DNA of 18,327 bases from CANNDT01 sp945876205 (GTDB lineage: Bacteria; Acidobacteriota; Vicinamibacteria; Vicinamibacterales; UBA2999). The stretch is taken from assembly GCA_947503365.1 (NCBI GenBank), contig CANNDT010000089.1:1-18327 (forward strand). The letters run 5' to 3'. The notes under the pieces were generated by a model. It had not been told where the DNA came from. It searched no databases and saw only the letters and a program-made list of their open reading frames with translations. The translations under genes and the position numbers were made by a program. Every line of letters starts with the position of its first letter. The first letter of the stretch is position 1. Of this stretch, positions 15,549-18,327 are shown piece by piece.

Positions 15549-16476
15549 TCCGCAGCCGCGCCAGCAACTCCACGAAGTCGGGAGGAAGGGGCGCCTCGAA
15601 TCTCAGTGGCCGTCCATCTGCGGGATGCCGGAATCCCAGGACACGCGCGTGCAGGGCCTGCCGGCCGAAGACAATCGGACGCAGCGTCTCCGGCCCAAAC
15701 GTATACCGCCGCTCCCCCACCAGCGTGTGACCGCGAAGCCGGGCCTGGATCCGGATCTGATTCCGCTTCCCCGTCTGCAGCCTCACGGCTATCAGCGACG
15801 TATCCCGAAATGACTCGACCACGCGGTACTCGCTGATGGCCTCGGCGCCCTGCGGATCCCGCGAAGACGTTTCCTTCTGAATCAGCGCCTTCGTATCCCA
15901 CACGAGATGGTCGCGCCAGATACCGGACGGCGGGTCCGGATGGCCGTAGACGACGGCCCAGTACTCGCGCTCTGGCTCGCGCCGGCGGAACTGTGCCTTG
16001 AGCGCGTCTTGCGTGCCGGGGTCTCTCGCGAACAGCACGAGGCCTGACGTGTCGCGATCGATCCGGTGCACCACGAACGGCCGCTTCTTGCCGTGTGACC
16101 GGAAGTACTCCTCGAGCTGGTCGTAGACCGACGAGGCGCCGGCCTTGCGCTCGAGCGGCACCGAGAGGAGCCCGGCGGGCTTGTTCAACACCATCAGCGC
16201 CGCATCCTCGTAGACGATCTCGAGGTCGCCGGTCTTTGCCGGCGACGCGCGCCGCGAGCTCCCGGGCCGATCCATCCAGACGCGCACGACGTCGCCCTCC
16301 GCGAGGCGCGCGGCCGCGTCGGCGACGGACTTCTCCTCACCGTTGAGAAAGACCTTGTTTCGCTCGAGCGCTGACACCGCGCGGCCCCTGGATTTCAGCC
16401 GGCTTTCCGCGGCGAGGTATTTATCGAGCCTGGTGCCGGACGCTGCGGCATCGACGATCCACTCCTGGTTGCTCAC
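15535..16476 (-). CDS. RluA-family pseudouridine synthase with S4 domain
   Basis: The 313-aa enzyme isomerises specific uridines in 23S rRNA or tRNA. An N-terminal S4 RNA-binding domain (about 14-72; TRLDKYLAAESRLKSRGRAV split 15-34, with VFLNGE) precedes the catalytic domain. The latter has VLNKPAGLLSVP (96-107) and the catalytic motif HRIDRDTSGLVLFAR (137-151) with D140. RLQTGKRNQIRIQ is the RluA C-terminal motif that contacts RNA. Whether it acts like RluD, RluC or another paralogue cannot be told. The start is GTG 16476, which overlaps the TGA of the upstream M48 gene by 4 bp (GTGA), so translation is coupled. Its stop touches the inverted repeat at 15537-15548. Confidence 0.9.
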   Translation of the reverse strand: MSNQEWIVDAAASGTRLDKYLAAESRLKSRGRAVSALERNKVFLNGEEKSVADAAARLAEGDVVRVWMDRPGSSRRASPAKTGDLEIVYEDAALMVLNKPAGLLSVPLERKAGASSVYDQLEEYFRSHGKKRPFVVHRIDRDTSGLVLFARDPGTQDALKAQFRRREPEREYWAVVYGHPDPPSGIWRDHLVWDTKALIQKETSSRDPQGAEAISEYRVVESFRDTSLIAVRLQTGKRNQIRIQARLRGHTLVGERRYTFGPETLRPIVFGRQALHARVLGFRHPADGRPLRFEAPLPPDFVELLARLRKVAG

Positions 16477-17621
16477 GATGACGGGGTGTCGCGGACCGTT
16501 AAGGTCCGCGCCGCATCAGAAGCCCAGGCTTGCGCAGCGGCGATGCGCGACGACATCGATGGGTGGGAGTGAAACAGCATCTCGACCAGGCGAGACGGAC
16601 GCTCCTCGGCCAGGTTCTGCACCGCCAAGCGCTTCATCGCGGTGACGAACGCCTCGGCGTTCTTCGTCATCTCGAGGGCATAGCGATCCGCGCGCCGCTC
16701 GTGCGCGCGTGAGAAGGCGTTGGCCAGCGGCAGCAGCGCCACCGAGACCGCGCCGCCGGTCAGCAGCAACAGCGGCAGACCCGCGATGTCTGCCTTTCCT
16801 TCCAGCCCGAGCGGACCCGCGAACGCGCCGAGGACGCGGTCGGCCAGGTAGAAGCCCATCGTGATCAGCGCCGTCTCGAGCGCGATGCCCTTCCAGATGT
16901 CCTTGTGCACATGGTGTGCGAGCTCGTGCGCCAGGATAACCTCGATCTCGTCGTCGGAATGATCCGCGAGCAGCGTGTCAGACAGCAGGATCCGGCGCGT
17001 ACGTCCCATTCCGGCAAGCGCCGCATTGGCCTTCCGCGTGCGGTCGCCGAGACGCCACTCGAACACACCCAGCACCTGCGCACCGGCGCGATCGGCCAGG
17101 CTCACGAGGCGCTGCACCAGCGACGGCCGGTCCAGCGGCTTGAACTCGTAAAACAACGGAAACAGCAGTACCGGCGCCAACTGCGCCAGGGCGATGAGGA
17201 TGGCCGAAAAGGACACCGCCGCCAGCAGCCACCAGTATTCCGGCGCCCAGCGCAGCAGCGACCAGACGATGAGCGCGCCGAACAGTGCGAAGACGAGCGC
17301 AAGCCCGCCCGCCTTGAAATGGTCGCGCCACCACGAGCCCGTGGTCTGCGTCGACAGCCCGTAGCGGCGTTCGAGCGTCACGCCCTGGTAGAACGCCAGC
17401 GGCAACTGGAGCGCTTCGCTCAGTAGCGCGATCAGGATCACGTAGCAGACGATGGTGAAGAAGAAGGAATCGCCGACAAGAACGCGCGCGGCGTCGCGCA
17501 GGGTGGCTGACCACCCGGTGAGCACGAGAACGATCAGCAGCAGGGCGGCCAGCACCGTGCCGAGCAGCGAGGCACGGCGGCGCAGGCGATGGTACCGGGT
17601 GGCTTTGTCTTCATTCGCCAC
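16473..17621 (-). CDS. M48-family integral membrane metalloprotease (Ste24/HtpX-like)
   Basis: This 382-aa inner-membrane zinc protease has HELAHH (232-237; H232, E233, H236) and a third zinc ligand, E308 in AHERRAD. Hydrophobic membrane segments lie near 19-36, 53-75, 105-122, 130-157, 247-268 and 280-300. ERRYGLSTQT (84-93) is typical of Ste24/CAAX-type M48 proteases, favouring that group over HtpX. The Ste24 N-terminal domain appears shortened (382 versus about 410-450 aa in many relatives). A quality-control role in the membrane is likely; CAAX processing is not expected in bacteria. The start is GTG 17621, 8 bp after the smc stop, without a ribosome site, and it overlaps the next gene by 4 bp. 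Confidence 0.88.
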   Translation of the reverse strand: MANEDKATRYHRLRRRASLLGTVLAALLLIVLVLTGWSATLRDAARVLVGDSFFFTIVCYVILIALLSEALQLPLAFYQGVTLERRYGLSTQTTGSWWRDHFKAGGLALVFALFGALIVWSLLRWAPEYWWLLAAVSFSAILIALAQLAPVLLFPLFYEFKPLDRPSLVQRLVSLADRAGAQVLGVFEWRLGDRTRKANAALAGMGRTRRILLSDTLLADHSDDEIEVILAHELAHHVHKDIWKGIALETALITMGFYLADRVLGAFAGPLGLEGKADIAGLPLLLLTGGAVSVALLPLANAFSRAHERRADRYALEMTKNAEAFVTAMKRLAVQNLAEERPSRLVEMLFHSHPSMSSRIAAAQAWASDAARTLTVRDTPSS

Positions 17622-17629
17622 CCGGCGAC

Positions 17630-18327
17630 TCAGTTCAATTGGACGGAGATCAGTTTCGAGACGCCCGGCTCTTCCATCGTCACGCCGTAGAGACGGTTGG
17701 CGATCTCCATCGTCCGGCGGTTGTGGGTGATCAGGATGAACTGGGTGCGATCCAGCATGCTCCGCAGCATCTCGACGAACCGGCTGACGTTGGCGTCATC
17801 GAGCGGCGCGTCGATTTCGTCCAGCAGGCAGAACGGGCTCGGCTTGTAGCGGAAGATGGCGAACATCAGGGCGATCGCGGTGAGCGCCTTTTCGCCGCCT
17901 GACAGCAGCTGCACGCTCTGCAGGCGCTTGCCGGGGGGCGAGGCAACGATGTCGATGCCGCTTTCGAGCGGATCGTTCTCGTCGATCAGCGTCAAGCCTG
18001 CGCGGCCGCCGCCGAAGAGGGTGCTGAAGGTCACCTGGAAGTTCTGCTGGATCGCGGCGAAGGCCTCGTTGAAGCGCACTTTCGAGGTCTCGTCGATCCG
18101 CTTGATCGCCTCCGCGGTCTGGGCGATCGAGTCGGTGAGATCCTTGCGCTGCGTCGTCAGGAAGACATGACGTGTCTCGAGCTCGTCGTACTGCTCGATG
18201 GCCATCATGTTGACCGGCCCGAGGCGGTCGATCTTCGCCTTGAGCGCGACGATGGCTTCTTCCGCGGTCATCGACGCAGGAGGCGCCGCGGCCACACTGA
18301 TGGCCGACGCTTCGCCCTCCTCGGCGT
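17630..18327 (-). CDS. smc: Chromosome segregation protein SMC, C-terminal head (partial)
   Basis: These are the last 230 or so residues of an SMC ATPase, the condensin subunit that organises and segregates the chromosome. The frame is open through the window end, so the N-terminal head, coiled coils and hinge lie outside. Seen in order: the end of the coiled coil (RLGPVNMMAIEQYDELETRH split), FGGGRAGLTL, the ABC signature LSGGEKALTAIALMFA, Walker B with catalytic Glu in FCLLDEIDAPLDDAN, and the H-loop ILITHNRRTMEIAN. The protein ends LISVQLN, standard for the family. An internal GTG at 18295 is not a start. It heads, as far as visible, an smc - M48 protease - pseudouridine synthase operon. 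Confidence 0.96.
   Translation of the reverse strand, partial: AEEGEASAISVAAAPPASMTAEEAIVALKAKIDRLGPVNMMAIEQYDELETRHVFLTTQRKDLTDSIAQTAEAIKRIDETSKVRFNEAFAAIQQNFQVTFSTLFGGGRAGLTLIDENDPLESGIDIVASPPGKRLQSVQLLSGGEKALTAIALMFAIFRYKPSPFCLLDEIDAPLDDANVSRFVEMLRSMLDRTQFILITHNRRTMEIANRLYGVTMEEPGVSKLISVQLN

Overview
The window is a high-GC stretch of bacterial chromosome, almost entirely protein-coding, carrying a conserved translation and RNA-processing cluster. Protein style (an AsnRS with the usual long insert, a NusA without C-terminal AR repeats, an SMC tail and DHH enzyme with Acidobacteriota-like wording), frequent GTG/TTG starts and GC-rich palindromic repeats between genes suggest Acidobacteriota, most likely a Vicinamibacteria-like lineage. 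That placement is inference from recall, not from a search.

Layout. 1-801 (+): 3' part of an AmgK-like sugar kinase. 946-1794 (+): TIM-barrel sugar phosphate isomerase/epimerase, preceded by a good extended -10 box. 1821-3239 (-): asnS, divergent from rimO (3284-4732, +) across a 44-bp gap that holds a perfect inverted repeat. 4801-4838: two hairpins, the second with a T7 tail, directly before rimP. 4843-14286 (+): rimP, nusA, infB, rbfA, DHH phosphoesterase (nrnA-like), truB, rpsO, pnp. This is the classic nusA-infB-rbfA-truB-rpsO-pnp order, with a probable internal promoter before rpsO. 14381-14767 (+): small exported cupredoxin. 14989-15510 (+): small probable lipoprotein. Convergent to these, 17630-18327 (-, cut by the window end), 17621-16473 and 16476-15535 form an smc - M48 protease - RluA-type pseudouridine synthase operon.

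How the genes work together. NusA (transcription elongation), IF2 (initiation), RimP, RbfA and RimO (30S maturation and S12 modification), S15, TruB (tRNA psi55), NrnA-like nanoRNase and PNPase (RNA turnover) form one information-processing unit. AsnRS and an RluA-type enzyme lie on its flanks.

I found no CRISPR array, tRNA, rRNA, insertion sequence, phage gene or clear new multi-gene system. The most unusual content is non-coding. A family of palindromic GC-rich repeats occurs in three or four places (about 831-900, 3620-3680, 14290-14372, possibly 14781-14845). One copy, together with an 8-bp tandem repeat, has been absorbed in frame into rimO and lengthens the protein by roughly 40 residues between its first two domains. 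A second 8-bp-period tandem repeat forms a 12-bp perfect inverted repeat across the convergent stop codons at 15502-15548. Structured leaders precede rimP, nusA and rpsO.
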